From Desulfobacteraceae bacterium (lineage in GTDB: Bacteria > Desulfobacterota > Desulfobacteria > Desulfobacterales > JACKCP01): a DNA stretch of 64,000 nucleotides. Below the pieces are notes generated by a model. The model ran no database searches and was not told the origin of the DNA. It saw only the letters and a program-made list of their open reading frames with translations. Positions 55,428 to 63,746 of this stretch are shown piece after piece (within the stretch, counting starts at the first letter, position 1; every line of letters begins with the position of its first letter). The DNA lies in the NCBI GenBank assembly GCA_020633955.1, contig JACKCP010000012.1:18274-82273 (forward strand). The letters are read 5' to 3'. A program made the translations under genes and the position numbers.

Positions 55428-56849
55428 TTATAAAAGCAAGTATGTTGATGAATTCTCCAAATGACCCATTTTACGAATAAGTCTTGAGTAGTCAGGGTCA
55501 TTCATTAATTTTATTTTTTCAATTATTTGAGAGGCTTTATGTGAGCCTCTTTTTAGATCTAAAGATTTTTTTTCTATTAAGGAAATAAAAATAAAACATA
55601 TTATGTCCAGTTTGTCTTTAAGATTATTTAAAAATCTTTTTTTCTGATAATCAAAAAAGAAATAGTCTTTTACAGTCTCCAGGATACCGTCAACTGAAAG
55701 TGTTTTTAAAAGGATTTCATAGCTTTTTTTGTTTATCAGTTTTTCTTGTGTATTTGTGTAGTACATACTCTGAAAATCACCGTTTATTTCTTTATCTTCA
55801 AGGTTGTCAAGATAGAAAAGTCCGTATTTTTTTAGAGATATGTGCAAATAAAGAATTAATTCCATGAGTTCTTCAAATGAAATCTCCCACAGTTTTTTTT
55901 CATTAATAATCGGCGGGTATTCTTTTCTTGTTTCATCTGTCAAAGCATGTATTTTTTTTATCATTTCATGCATGTCAATATTTTTTAACAGATACTCATT
56001 ATAGCTGGTGTTTTTTTCAAGATATTTTGATAAATTTTCAAAAAGTTTTTCAGGCTTTATCATTAAACCTGTTAACATTCCTGAAATTCCAGTTCTTATA
56101 AAGCCAAGTTTTAGTTTTGCATTTTCAAGTGTTATGTCAGCATATTTTTTTATGTCTTTTTCGTAAGTTTTAGGATCTTCAAAATCAAGGAGATGGTTTA
56201 TGCAATATGATATAAAAGGTGCATGTGGAAAATTCATTGCTTTTCCAAGGCCAAAGTCTTTTGTGACAAAGTCTTTTCTGATTTTGCTCAAAACATGAAG
56301 GCATTCAGGGATGCTAGCTGACCATTGATTAAACTTGAATGTGACAGGGGATAATTTTTTTTCAGTAAAAAAAGGGAGTCTTTCTCCTGGCATGTGATTT
56401 GAAAAAAAATAAATTGTATCAATGCCATATACCCTATGACCTTTAAATTGTAGAAAAAGAGTAGAAATTTTTTTTCTGCACTCTGCAATATCCTTGTTTT
56501 TATTAGAAATTATTGTTTTTTTAAACATGTTTTTTTTATGTTCAGAAAGAACTGAGGAAAAAATAATGAATGCTGTTTCGTCTATATTTTCAAAAGCTGA
56601 GCAAAGTGTTAGATCATCAATTTCCTCATATTTTAGATAGTACAAAAAATTATGAATATTGGATTCGCTGGCAATAAGCCATATTGTATTCCATGTGTTT
56701 ATGTAATTATTTGAGGCAGAATCAAGTTTTCTTGCTTCAATTTCTTTTAGAGCCTTGTCAAGTTGAGCTCTGAAAAGCAGTTCTCCTATTTCTGTGTAAA
56801 TTTCAATTTCTTCTTGTGAGGGGATTGTTTTTTTGTTTAAATTAGCCAT
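55428..56849 (-). CDS. Unknown protein, first gene of a sigma-54-like operon
   Basis: This 473-residue protein is not recognised. It is rich in Lys, Ile, Leu and Phe, appears mostly helical, and has no signal peptide, clear membrane segment or nucleotide-binding motif. Features that can be seen are a charged N-terminal helix (EIGELLFRAQLDKALKEIEA), a Phe/Tyr-rich middle (VYGIDTIYFFSNHMPGERLP) and a Lys-rich C-terminal end. The start has AGGGAGAAG as ribosome site and a sigma-54-like promoter 27-42 bp upstream. The nuclease-like gene follows. It could be the sensor or partner of the nuclease, and structure prediction would be the useful next look. Confidence 0.8.
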   Translation of the reverse strand: MANLNKKTIPSQEEIEIYTEIGELLFRAQLDKALKEIEARKLDSASNNYINTWNTIWLIASESNIHNFLYYLKYEEIDDLTLCSAFENIDETAFIIFSSVLSEHKKNMFKKTIISNKNKDIAECRKKISTLFLQFKGHRVYGIDTIYFFSNHMPGERLPFFTEKKLSPVTFKFNQWSASIPECLHVLSKIRKDFVTKDFGLGKAMNFPHAPFISYCINHLLDFEDPKTYEKDIKKYADITLENAKLKLGFIRTGISGMLTGLMIKPEKLFENLSKYLEKNTSYNEYLLKNIDMHEMIKKIHALTDETRKEYPPIINEKKLWEISFEELMELILYLHISLKKYGLFYLDNLEDKEINGDFQSMYYTNTQEKLINKKSYEILLKTLSVDGILETVKDYFFFDYQKKRFLNNLKDKLDIICFIFISLIEKKSLDLKRGSHKASQIIEKIKLMNDPDYSRLIRKMGHLENSSTYLLL

Positions 56850-56875
56850 AACTTCTCCCTGTTAAATTTTATTTT

Positions 56876-56891
56876 AACACAAATTATGCCA
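56876..56891 (-). promoter_or_regulatory. Sigma-54-like promoter of the unknown-nuclease operon
   Basis: On the minus strand the sequence is TGGCATAATTTGTGTT, close to TGGCAC-N5-TTGCW, with GG and the G of the -12 box at the right distance (GG-N10-GT). It lies 27 bp upstream of the ATG of the 473-residue gene. A sigma-54 activator gene is divergent next to it. The -12 box has T in place of C. Confidence 0.65.
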
Positions 56892-56962
56892 CATAAAAAA
56901 AAATTGTAAAGCCTTATTTTAAAGCTTTTTAATAAAAAAATCAGTTTGACAATTTTTTTAAA

Positions 56963-57003
56963 AAATATTAATTTTTAATATCTGTTGTTAAAAATTAATA
57001 TTT
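56963..57003. promoter_or_regulatory. Perfect 16-bp-arm palindrome, likely activator site
   Basis: AAATATTAATTTTTAA and TTAAAAATTAATATTT are exact inverted repeats with a 9-nt spacer. The centre is about 93 bp upstream of the -24 element of the minus-strand operon and ends 12 bp before the ATG of the activator gene. This fits an enhancer site that could also repress the activator's own gene. Confidence 0.7.
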
Positions 57004-57015
57004 AAAAGGTGCTGT

Positions 57016-58524
57016 ATGGAAAATTCAATAATAAGTCTTGTCTGGCCTGATATTTCATTTTTGGAAAAAATTTCAGAGGATAAAAAGCTTGCATTAGAAA
57101 TTGCACAGTCTGAAAATATTTTAATTGAGTCAGGAAGAAGCAGGATATGTAAAAATCTTGTTTTATTAAACAATAAATATGACCAGCTAACTATGGTCAA
57201 AATTTTAGTTCCATTTATTTATGAGTCTGAAAAAGATGAAATTGCAGATTTAATTCATGGTTTGACAGCAAAAAAACAAGATTTGAAAATTGAGTGGTAT
57301 TATGTAGAAGAAAGCAAAGAGGTTGAAGGTTTGAAAAAAAAATTCAGCTCAGATCAAAGCCGTATTTTTTTTATAAAAATAAAAGACCCTGTCCAGTCTA
57401 AAAAAAAGGATCTTGATTATGTAAGATATTTTATGACAAGAGCCTTTCTTGGTAAAAATGATTCTGGCGAGTTTGATACGGAATATTTGAGAAAAGTAAT
57501 AAACTGGTTAAGCGGTGAAAACTATTATATGGAGTATGAAAAAAATGTAAAAGCCTTTAAAAATTATGACACCCCTGTTCTTGAGGGTTTTTCAAAGCCA
57601 ATGCTTGATTTGAAAAAGCGTATTCATCAGCTTTCAAGGACAGATTTAAATGTTTTAATCAAAGGTGAAACAGGTTCCGGGAAGGACGGAGCAGCTTTTT
57701 TTATTCATGATTTAAGTAATAGAAATAAGAAAAATTTTGGAGCTGTAAATTGTGCTTTGTTTGAGGAAAATTATCTTATTTCGGAATTGTTTGGACATAA
57801 AAAAGGGTCATTCACAGGTGCATTGTCAGATAAAAAAGGGATTTTTGAGTCCCTTTCAGGCGGGACCCTTTTTCTGGATCAAATCCATGAAATGCCAGAA
57901 AGATGCCAGATGATGGTTTTGAGATTTCTTGAAAAGGGTGAATTCTCTCCAATTGGAACTAAAATTACAAGGCTTGGCAATGTAAGAATTATTGCAGCAG
58001 GATCAAAGGCTCTTATAAAGGAAAAATTAAGGCCGGAATTGTTTTTCAGGATTTCTGAGGTAAAAATTGAAATACCTCCATTAAAAGATATTACAGAAGA
58101 CATAATTACTTTTGTGGATCATTATATTTATAAAAAATCCAATGATCCAAAAAAAAGATATGAAGTAAAAAAGTTTTTTGAGGATAATATGGATCTTTTT
58201 AAAAATTATGAATGGCCTGGAAATATCAGGGAGCTTCTTGCTTTTGTCAAGAGGAGGTTTGAAATAGGACAAGGCGAGGAAAAATTTATACTTGATGATA
58301 TTGGCTCAAATAGCGATGCAGATATGTTTTTAAATGATTTTGAAACTGATTTCAGTGTGCTTGTCAAAAAGCATAAAAATAAACTCCCTTCAAAAATGGA
58401 GCTTGAATCCTTTTATGCAAAGTCTGTTACAGAAGTATTGAGCAGTAAAACAAGAAAACATATTGCGGAAAATGTTTTAAAAATTACTCAAAATACTTAT
58501 AGAAGTCTGCTTGAGAAGGACTGA
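57016..58524 (+). CDS. Orphan sigma-54 activator with unrecognised N-terminal domain
   Basis: This 502-residue protein has an N-terminal domain of about 175 residues that I do not recognise (no receiver, PAS or GAF pattern), then an AAA+ domain with Walker A GETGSGKD (217-224), the sigma-54 loop as GSFTGA (264-269) and Walker B TLFLDQIHEM, where the usual catalytic Glu is Gln289. Arginines for the finger (RPELFFRISE) are present. A short C-terminal helix-turn-helix (HIAENVLKITQNTYRSLLEK) is Fis-like. The layout recalls RtcR, whose N-terminal domain senses an RNA-derived ligand, but the sequence is not clearly related. It is transcribed away from the unknown-nuclease operon across 166 bp holding a palindrome and a sigma-54-like promoter, so that operon is the likely target. 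Confidence 0.88.
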   Translation: MENSIISLVWPDISFLEKISEDKKLALEIAQSENILIESGRSRICKNLVLLNNKYDQLTMVKILVPFIYESEKDEIADLIHGLTAKKQDLKIEWYYVEESKEVEGLKKKFSSDQSRIFFIKIKDPVQSKKKDLDYVRYFMTRAFLGKNDSGEFDTEYLRKVINWLSGENYYMEYEKNVKAFKNYDTPVLEGFSKPMLDLKKRIHQLSRTDLNVLIKGETGSGKDGAAFFIHDLSNRNKKNFGAVNCALFEENYLISELFGHKKGSFTGALSDKKGIFESLSGGTLFLDQIHEMPERCQMMVLRFLEKGEFSPIGTKITRLGNVRIIAAGSKALIKEKLRPELFFRISEVKIEIPPLKDITEDIITFVDHYIYKKSNDPKKRYEVKKFFEDNMDLFKNYEWPGNIRELLAFVKRRFEIGQGEEKFILDDIGSNSDADMFLNDFETDFSVLVKKHKNKLPSKMELESFYAKSVTEVLSSKTRKHIAENVLKITQNTYRSLLEKD

Positions 58525-58531
58525 ATTGGAT

Positions 58532-58571
58532 TTTTTTTGTTCCAAAGCTTACAAGTTTTGGAACAAAAAAT
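58532..58571. terminator. Intrinsic terminator after the orphan activator
   Basis: TTTTTTGTTCCAAA and TTTGGAACAAAAAA form a perfect long stem. It lies between the activator stop and the converging PPOX gene, so it can serve both. Confidence 0.85.
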
Positions 58572-58593
58572 AATTGGAATAAATTATAACTTT

Positions 58594-58968
58594 TTATACT
58601 CCGATAAGAGGAAGTTCCTTTTCAATTTTAAAATATACAAGGAATTTTCCAACTTCAGGGTTTGAATCTTCCTTATATTTTCTTCTTTTCAGGGTTTCAA
58701 TAAGATCAGTATTTTCCTCTTCTTTTATTTTTGTAAGAAAAAACCGCTTTCCCTTATATCCGCGACCTTCTTCAATAAACATATAGCAAGCCTTTGGATT
58801 TGACTGAATATTTTTGTGTGAAAGTCTGTCTCTCATAATAAGTGCAAGACTTCCGTCTTCCATAATATTTGGCCTTGCATAGATTGCACTGTCTACATTT
58901 CCTTCTGAATCTGCTGTTGAAATAATGCCTGTTCCCTTTGTATTTTCAAAATATGTTTTTAAATCCAT
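58594..58968 (-). CDS. Pyridoxamine 5'-phosphate oxidase-family flavin protein
   Basis: This 124-residue protein has the split-barrel fold of the PPOX family, which binds FMN or related cofactors: GTGIISTADSEGNVDSAIYA, then GSLALIMRDRLSHKNIQSNP and ACYMFIEEG. Proteins of this size often reduce or bind flavin-linked substrates, but the true function is not known from sequence. The ATG at 58968 is chosen because CGGAG lies just before it. The longer frame to 59004 would overlap the previous gene's stop. It lies next to two small genes of unknown type. Confidence 0.85.
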   Translation of the reverse strand: MDLKTYFENTKGTGIISTADSEGNVDSAIYARPNIMEDGSLALIMRDRLSHKNIQSNPKACYMFIEEGRGYKGKRFFLTKIKEEENTDLIETLKRRKYKEDSNPEVGKFLVYFKIEKELPLIGV

Positions 58969-59000
58969 TTTTTTCTCCGTTTTATTTGTAAGTGTTGTTT

Positions 59001-59456
59001 TCATTGTTTTAAACTAGGTACTTTTTTATTTTGTTCAAGTGAGGAAATTGATATCTGGTGGCAGGTCTTAAATGTTGAGTCAGTGAAAACGCTCCCAAGG
59101 TCACCTTGGGAGCGAGTATCTAAATTGGAGTTATCATTATACGGTGAGAAAGTAAGACCTCTTGGGTTTACATGATCCATTAGAGCTTTAACTTGAGCAG
59201 TAACCGCCCTGAAGACAACAATAGATTCTCCCCTTCCAGTTAGCTCATAAGAAGGTTCAAACTCCTCATCTAATGCCGCAAAAGATACATCATATAAATC
59301 TTTAGGACCTGTTGCGTTTTTCTCAAGAGATACTGCGTAATAGTTTTTCTTTGGTGTTCTAAACATAAGGGTATATGCCTTACCTGGAATTTCGACTACA
59401 ACTCGAGTGTAGAGTTTTAACTCTGCTTTTTCTGATATTCTTAACTTTTTAAACAT
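59001..59456 (-). CDS. Hypothetical protein, possibly mobile-element derived
   Basis: This 151-residue protein is not recognised. The first 105 residues look folded (KLYTRVVVEIPGKAYTLMF, SFAALDEEFEPSYELTGRGE). The last 45 residues (YNDNSNLDTRSQGDLGSVFT onward) are read through the hairpin repeat at 59090-59114 and are low in structure, so the original end was probably changed when the repeat arrived. Codon choice (more GC-ending codons) differs from neighbouring genes, which suggests a phage or plasmid origin. SD AAAGGG precedes the ATG. Confidence 0.6.
   Translation of the reverse strand: MFKKLRISEKAELKLYTRVVVEIPGKAYTLMFRTPKKNYYAVSLEKNATGPKDLYDVSFAALDEEFEPSYELTGRGESIVVFRAVTAQVKALMDHVNPRGLTFSPYNDNSNLDTRSQGDLGSVFTDSTFKTCHQISISSLEQNKKVPSLKQ
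59090..59114. repeat. Perfect 11-bp hairpin repeat
   Basis: CGCTCCCAAGG TCA CCTTGGGAGCG. A near copy lies at 60272-60296, and both are preceded by GAAAA. They bracket about 1.2 kb with two small genes. Confidence 0.75.
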
Positions 59457-59540
59457 TATAAACCCTTTCTGATGATAAAAACAAATTTTATTGGTGTTAA
59501 GATGAATTTGTTTAACATAAAAGAGTTGTAATTGTTTTTG

Positions 59541-59744
59541 TTATTTAATGTATCCGCATTCCTTAAGTATCTCAATAAGGTCTTCATCTTTTAGGGTTCC
59601 GAATTTATACGTGTTGTCGTCATGCTGATCAATAGGAGTTAAACCTTCCCCTTCTTTTATAAGTTTTATAACTTTGGCTAGGTTGGTAGGAGGTCTTTTT
59701 GGTCGATCTTCTACTATTCTTATTCTTTCTCTCTTGTTTTCCAT
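59541..59744 (-). CDS. Small hypothetical protein
   Basis: This 67-residue protein is basic at its start (MENKRERIRIVEDRPKRPPT) and acidic at its end (TLKDEDLIEILKECGYIK). It has no recognised motif. SD AAGGAAA lies 7 nt before the ATG. It is followed at 85 bp by the 151-residue gene on the same strand, and the pair may have arrived together. It could be a small DNA-binding or phage-type protein, but this is a guess. Confidence 0.5.
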   Translation of the reverse strand: MENKRERIRIVEDRPKRPPTNLAKVIKLIKEGEGLTPIDQHDDNTYKFGTLKDEDLIEILKECGYIK

Positions 59745-60079
59745 GTCTTGTTTCCTTTTTTTATTTAAATTTTTAAAAAAATATTTTTGAATTTGTTTAA
59801 GTGTGCGTACTTTTAATTTTTAGGTATGATTATTGCTATTTGTTAAAATTTTTTTGAATAGAAGTATGAAAAATAATGAAAGGTGTGTTTTAAAAAATAA
59901 TATTTTGGGTTTTTGGAGATATTACTTTTTTCTTTTGTGTTGATTGTTCTTTTTTTAAAAATGTCCATAATCACTCCATTTTTTGAATTAATAATGAAAC
60001 ATTATATGTACTTTTAGATAATTGTAAACCCTTTGATTGAAGTTTTTTTAGAAAAAAATAAGGTTGGTTAATTTTTTTA

Positions 60080-60250
60080 TATAAATATTAAATTTTAATA
60101 TATAGTATCAAAAATTGATATATAAATTTTGAGAAGTGAAAAATATAGCAATAGTTTTTGTTTTTGTGGGTATTGTATTTTTAGAAAAATTTCAGAAGAA
60201 ATAGTAGATACTGAAAATATTTTTTGTTGGTTACAAAACTGCGGTATAGA
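60080..60250 (+). pseudogene. Decayed copy of the orphan activator's promoter and gene start
   Basis: The bases from 60080 match the region upstream of 57016: an AT-rich inverted repeat (ATATTAAATTTTAATATATA, then ATCAAAAATTGATATAT), then GTG at 60136 followed by codons for MKNIAIVF and VFLEK, against MENSIISLVW and SFLEK in the intact gene. A frame change then reads ISEEIVDTENIF, against ISEDKKLA and SENIL. It stops after about 35 codons. The rest of the gene is lost. It lies in a 660-bp gap without an intact gene. Confidence 0.6.
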
Positions 60251-60271
60251 ATGAAATCTAAAATTTGAAAA

Positions 60272-60296
60272 CGCTCCTAAGGTGACCCTGGGAGCG
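60272..60296. repeat. Second copy of the CGCTCC hairpin repeat
   Basis: CGCTCCTAAGG TGA CCCTGGGAGCG, with two changes from the copy at 59090. The same GAAAA lead-in is present. Confidence 0.65.
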
Positions 60297-60331
60297 AGCA
60301 GTGAGTAGATGAAGGTTATTTCTCGTTTACT

Positions 60332-60357
60332 CGTTCCAAAGCTCCGGCTTTGGAATG
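60332..60357. terminator. Hairpin downstream of hsdR
   Basis: CGTTCCAAAG and CTTTGGAATG form a near-perfect 10-bp stem. It lies 49 bp after the hsdR stop on the minus strand. A T tract is lacking, so it may be a repeat of the same kind as the GTTCCAAAG stem at 58540. Confidence 0.4.
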
Positions 60358-60405
60358 AATGGCATTAAACAGATGGTTCAAGACACCGGCTTTGGAATAC
60401 AAAAC

Positions 60406-61269
60406 CTACCCGGCCTCAATCCGCCGGTTAAACTCATCAATTTTTTTAACAATTTTCCTTACAACATCAGTCTTGTCCTTAAACAAAACAGTTATGCTCC
60501 CGTATTTATTGAAAGGGTGGTCATTTAATATTTTTTTATCAATGCTTCCGTTTTTGACAATATAGTCCACAATAAGGTTTACAAATTCCATCTGGTTTGA
60601 ATTGAGCAGATTGTTGGAAATAAATTCTGAAAAAAGTTCATAGGCAGCTTTTTTTTCAAGTCCCACAAGTTCGGCAGCAAGTTTTAAAAGCGGTTTTTCT
60701 CCAAATTCCCTTTTGTAGTCGTCTTTTGTTCCAAGGTCTTTGAAAAGAATTTTTTCAAGATGTTTTATATCATCTTTTGTAAGAGGTTTGTTGTTCCTCA
60801 GTTTGTAAACTGCAATATCGTTTTTGTGATTATTAAGATATGAACTTACCTTTTTTCTGTAGCTTAAAAATTCATCTGAAATAAATTCTGCACTGTTTTC
60901 AGAAATTTCCTTAATTTCATCCTTAAATGAAGTAAAATATATTTTTGTGTCTTCCCTTTCAAGAAGAACAATCAAATCCCTTAAACAAATTCTTATGTTT
61001 TCAAAATCTGAAATATCTGCATTTTCCCAGAATTCCTGTGTCTGAATATCTGCAATAAGTTTTTCATGTTTTTTAATCTGGGGAAGATTTCCCTTTTTTT
61101 CAAGTTTTTCGGCAGTGTTAAAAACTTTTTGCTTTGGTTTTGAAATATTCATTCCCTGAAGATAAAAAAGTTCAATCTGATAAATCAATAAGTCAAACCT
61201 TTTTGCAAGGTCATTTTCATCTGTAGAAAAAATTATTGGAGCAATTTCATTTTCAAGGTCATTTACCAT
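60406..61269 (-). CDS. hsdR: HsdR C-terminal part (type I restriction, EcoEI-type C domain)
   Basis: This frame of 287 codons is the C-terminal helical domain of the type I restriction motor subunit (EcoEI R C-type), with ELFSEFISNNLLNSNQMEFV and LIVDYIVKNGSIDKKIL near the end. It is not an independent gene. The same frame continues upstream of its first ATG to about 61527, where the reading frame is broken. It belongs with 61698-63743. Confidence 0.8.
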   Translation of the reverse strand: MVNDLENEIAPIIFSTDENDLAKRFDLLIYQIELFYLQGMNISKPKQKVFNTAEKLEKKGNLPQIKKHEKLIADIQTQEFWENADISDFENIRICLRDLIVLLEREDTKIYFTSFKDEIKEISENSAEFISDEFLSYRKKVSSYLNNHKNDIAVYKLRNNKPLTKDDIKHLEKILFKDLGTKDDYKREFGEKPLLKLAAELVGLEKKAAYELFSEFISNNLLNSNQMEFVNLIVDYIVKNGSIDKKILNDHPFNKYGSITVLFKDKTDVVRKIVKKIDEFNRRIEAG

Positions 61270-61697
61270 TTTGTCTGAAATGGAATTCCAGGTATTTTTA
61301 TTTTTGTATTTATGGATAAATTTTATTCTTTGTTTTGCATAAAAACGCTCTTCATCAATTGCTTCAATTTCCTTTAAAAGGGAGTTGATAAATTCATTTC
61401 TTTTAATCTGGTAATAATCTGTTTGAAAATCAATATGTTCAAGTTCTTTTGCAATTTTAACCCTGATATTGAAAATATTTTCTGTAAGGGATTTTACAGC
61501 CTTTGCCTCAACTCCGTTTTTTTGTTTACCCTGAAAAATTCAAAATTTGAGCAATAATCAAAAATAAGAAAGGATTTTTTATCAAGGTCTGGTCAAAAAG
61601 GTCAGGACAAAGCCTTGTTCCCCTTCCAATCATCTGCCAGAACATTTTGCCTTTGACCTTACTTTTAAAAAAACAAGATTTACAATTTCAGGAATAT

Positions 61698-63743
61698 CTA
61701 TTCCTGTGTCAAGCATGTCAACTGATACAGCAATACGTGGAAAACTGTTTTTTCAGAAAATTTTTCAATTACCTCATCAACATATTTTATTCCGTTATAT
61801 ATTGATTCTGCTGCTTTTTTTCCCTTAAAATGGGGATAAAGATGATTAAATCTTTTTAAAATAAAATCAGCGTGCTTTGTGTTTTTTGCAAAAATTATTG
61901 TTTTGCCTGTTTCATCTCCGCCGCTTACCTTTATTCCCTTTTCCATGAGGTTTTTTATAACAGTGTCAACAGTATCATCATTAAAAAGAAAACTGTTTAA
62001 GGCTTCACCTGAAATATCTGTTACTCCGTCATCAAAAGTCTCTTCCCAGAGTTCTTTTTCCTCATCTGAAAGCTCATCATAATGAATTCCCTCATCCATG
62101 AATTTCATTTTTGTTTCTATTGAATTGTATGAAACAAGATATCCTTCGTTTACAGCCTCTTCAAGTTCGTATGCAAAGGTTGGTACTTTATTTTCAACAT
62201 CAAATACTGAATATGTGTTTTTATCAATATCGTCTTTTGGAGTAGCTGTAAGTCCAAGAAGAAATCCGTCAAAATATGTGAAAATATCCTGATATTTTTT
62301 GTATAAAGACCTGTGAGCTTCATCTACAATAATAAGGTCAAAATGTCCGGGAGTAAAAATCCTTTTGCCGTTAATACCCTTGGTTTCATCAATTGCATTC
62401 ATCATTGTTGGATATGTTGAAAAAATCATCCTGCTTTTGGGGTCGTCTGATTTATCAAGAAGATTGCAGATTGACATATCAGGAAGAAGATTTGAAAAGC
62501 TTTTTTTTGCCTGTTTTACAAGTTCCCTTCTGTCTGCAAGAAACAAAATGTTTTTAACCCATCCGTTTTTTATCAATACATCTGAAATTGAAACAGCAGT
62601 TCTTGTTTTGCCAGACCCTGTTGCCATTACAAGAAGAGCTTTTCTTTGTCCCCTTTCAAATGTATCGCACACAGACTGAATGGCTTTTTTCTGATACGGC
62701 CTGTCTGTAATATTGTTGTTTATTTCTACTTTTGATATTGGTTTTTTGTTTTTCTGTCTGTAAAAAATCCATTCAAGTTCATCTTTTGTAAAAAATCCTG
62801 AAACAATTCTTTCGGGATACTCAGTATCATCCCAGAACCAGGTTTCAAAACCGTTTGTGAAAAATATAAGAGGCCTTGTATTGTATTGTTTTTCAAGGCA
62901 GTCTGCATAAAGTTTTGCCTGGATTTTTCCTTTTTTTGCATCAACAGAAGTTCTTTTTGCCTCAATTACTGCAAGTGGTTTTCCATTGTCTGAATAAAGA
63001 ACATAATCTGCATATCCTTTGCCTGAACTTGTAGGCATTTTATCAAGTTCAACCTCTTCAATGCAGTCTGAACCAATTTTCCATCCGCAAATTTCAATAT
63101 CAAGGTCAATATAGAGTTTTCTTGTTTTAAATTCGCTTATGTCATCACATTTAAAATGCCTTGATTTTAAATTGGATTTTCTTAAATTGGAATAAAACTC
63201 TCTTTCCTTTATTGGTTTCAGCTGATTTTCAAGGCCTTTTGACTGATTTTCAAAATCCTTTTCTTCCCTAAAAAGTGATTCCATGATTTTTTTGGTTTTT
63301 TTCTCAAAAAAATCACCGTCAAAAATAAGATTTTTATTAAAAGGTGTCTGGTTTATATCTTTTGAATATGAAAAATCAATCCATGAAATAAAATCAAAAA
63401 GATTTTTTAATGATTCTAAGGCTTTGTCCCTTGTTATGGGAGTTGTTGTGTGTGCTGCAATATTTCCAAGTTTTATAATGAATTTTATTTTTGGAAAAAG
63501 TTTTTCATCAAGAATTTCCCTGAAATCAAAATTGTGAATTAATGATGAAAGATTGTCCTGATATGGAATTTTAAGGTCGCCGTCATGGGAATATGTCCAT
63601 TTTACAGCAATTTCAAGAGCTTTTCTTATCTGAAGAGCAGCAGAAGAATATGAAACAGCAAACGACTTCTCAGCCTCAATGCAGGCAGTTTGAATATCTT
63701 TGTATTTTTTGTCCTTTTCAAGGTATGAGAAGTTTGATTCCAT
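61698..63743 (-). CDS. hsdR: HsdR N-terminal part: nuclease and helicase domains
   Basis: This 681-residue frame starts with a DUF4145-type domain (about 15-130: [20 protein letters not shown]), then the type I nuclease domain with D in [10 protein letters not shown] and E-x-K in [11 protein letters not shown], then a superfamily 2 helicase: [14 protein letters not shown], Walker [16 protein letters not shown] in [10 protein letters not shown], and LGLTATP. The last 15 residues ([15 protein letters not shown]) are out of frame relative to the family. The gene starts 3 bp after the stop of hsdS, so hsdS and hsdR form an operon; hsdM should lie beyond the window. Confidence 0.9.
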   Translation of the reverse strand: MESNFSYLEKDKKYKDIQTACIEAEKSFAVSYSSAALQIRKALEIAVKWTYSHDGDLKIPYQDNLSSLIHNFDFREILDEKLFPKIKFIIKLGNIAAHTTTPITRDKALESLKNLFDFISWIDFSYSKDINQTPFNKNLIFDGDFFEKKTKKIMESLFREEKDFENQSKGLENQLKPIKEREFYSNLRKSNLKSRHFKCDDISEFKTRKLYIDLDIEICGWKIGSDCIEEVELDKMPTSSGKGYADYVLYSDNGKPLAVIEAKRTSVDAKKGKIQAKLYADCLEKQYNTRPLIFFTNGFETWFWDDTEYPERIVSGFFTKDELEWIFYRQKNKKPISKVEINNNITDRPYQKKAIQSVCDTFERGQRKALLVMATGSGKTRTAVSISDVLIKNGWVKNILFLADRRELVKQAKKSFSNLLPDMSICNLLDKSDDPKSRMIFSTYPTMMNAIDETKGINGKRIFTPGHFDLIIVDEAHRSLYKKYQDIFTYFDGFLLGLTATPKDDIDKNTYSVFDVENKVPTFAYELEEAVNEGYLVSYNSIETKMKFMDEGIHYDELSDEEKELWEETFDDGVTDISGEALNSFLFNDDTVDTVIKNLMEKGIKVSGGDETGKTIIFAKNTKHADFILKRFNHLYPHFKGKKAAESIYNGIKYVDEVIEKFSEKTVFHVLLYQLTCLTQE

Positions 63744-63746
63744 GTT

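Larger units (their letters stand above)
60406..63743 (-). pseudogene. hsdR: Frame-broken hsdR, type I restriction enzyme R subunit
   Basis: Taken together the region encodes a full-length R subunit of about 1110 residues. The frame is interrupted at four places between about 61525 and 61741, and in each one added base restores the family sequence: [20 protein letters not shown], then [20 protein letters not shown], then KSFLIFDYCSNFEFF, then the C-terminal part. Three of the four places are runs of identical bases (4, 7 and 7 long). The intact enzyme would translocate DNA and cut it at a distance, using HsdS for recognition. Either the locus is recently inactivated, or the sequence has local run-length errors. 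Confidence 0.8.

Noticed and set aside
57016..58524. Assigning the orphan activator as RtcR
   Set aside because: The N-terminal domain does not show recognisable RtcR motifs and no rtcA/rtcB genes are adjacent.
59090..59114. attC-like integron site
   Set aside because: The hairpin lacks the RYYYAAC/GTTRRRY core sites and bulges of attC, and no integrase is present.
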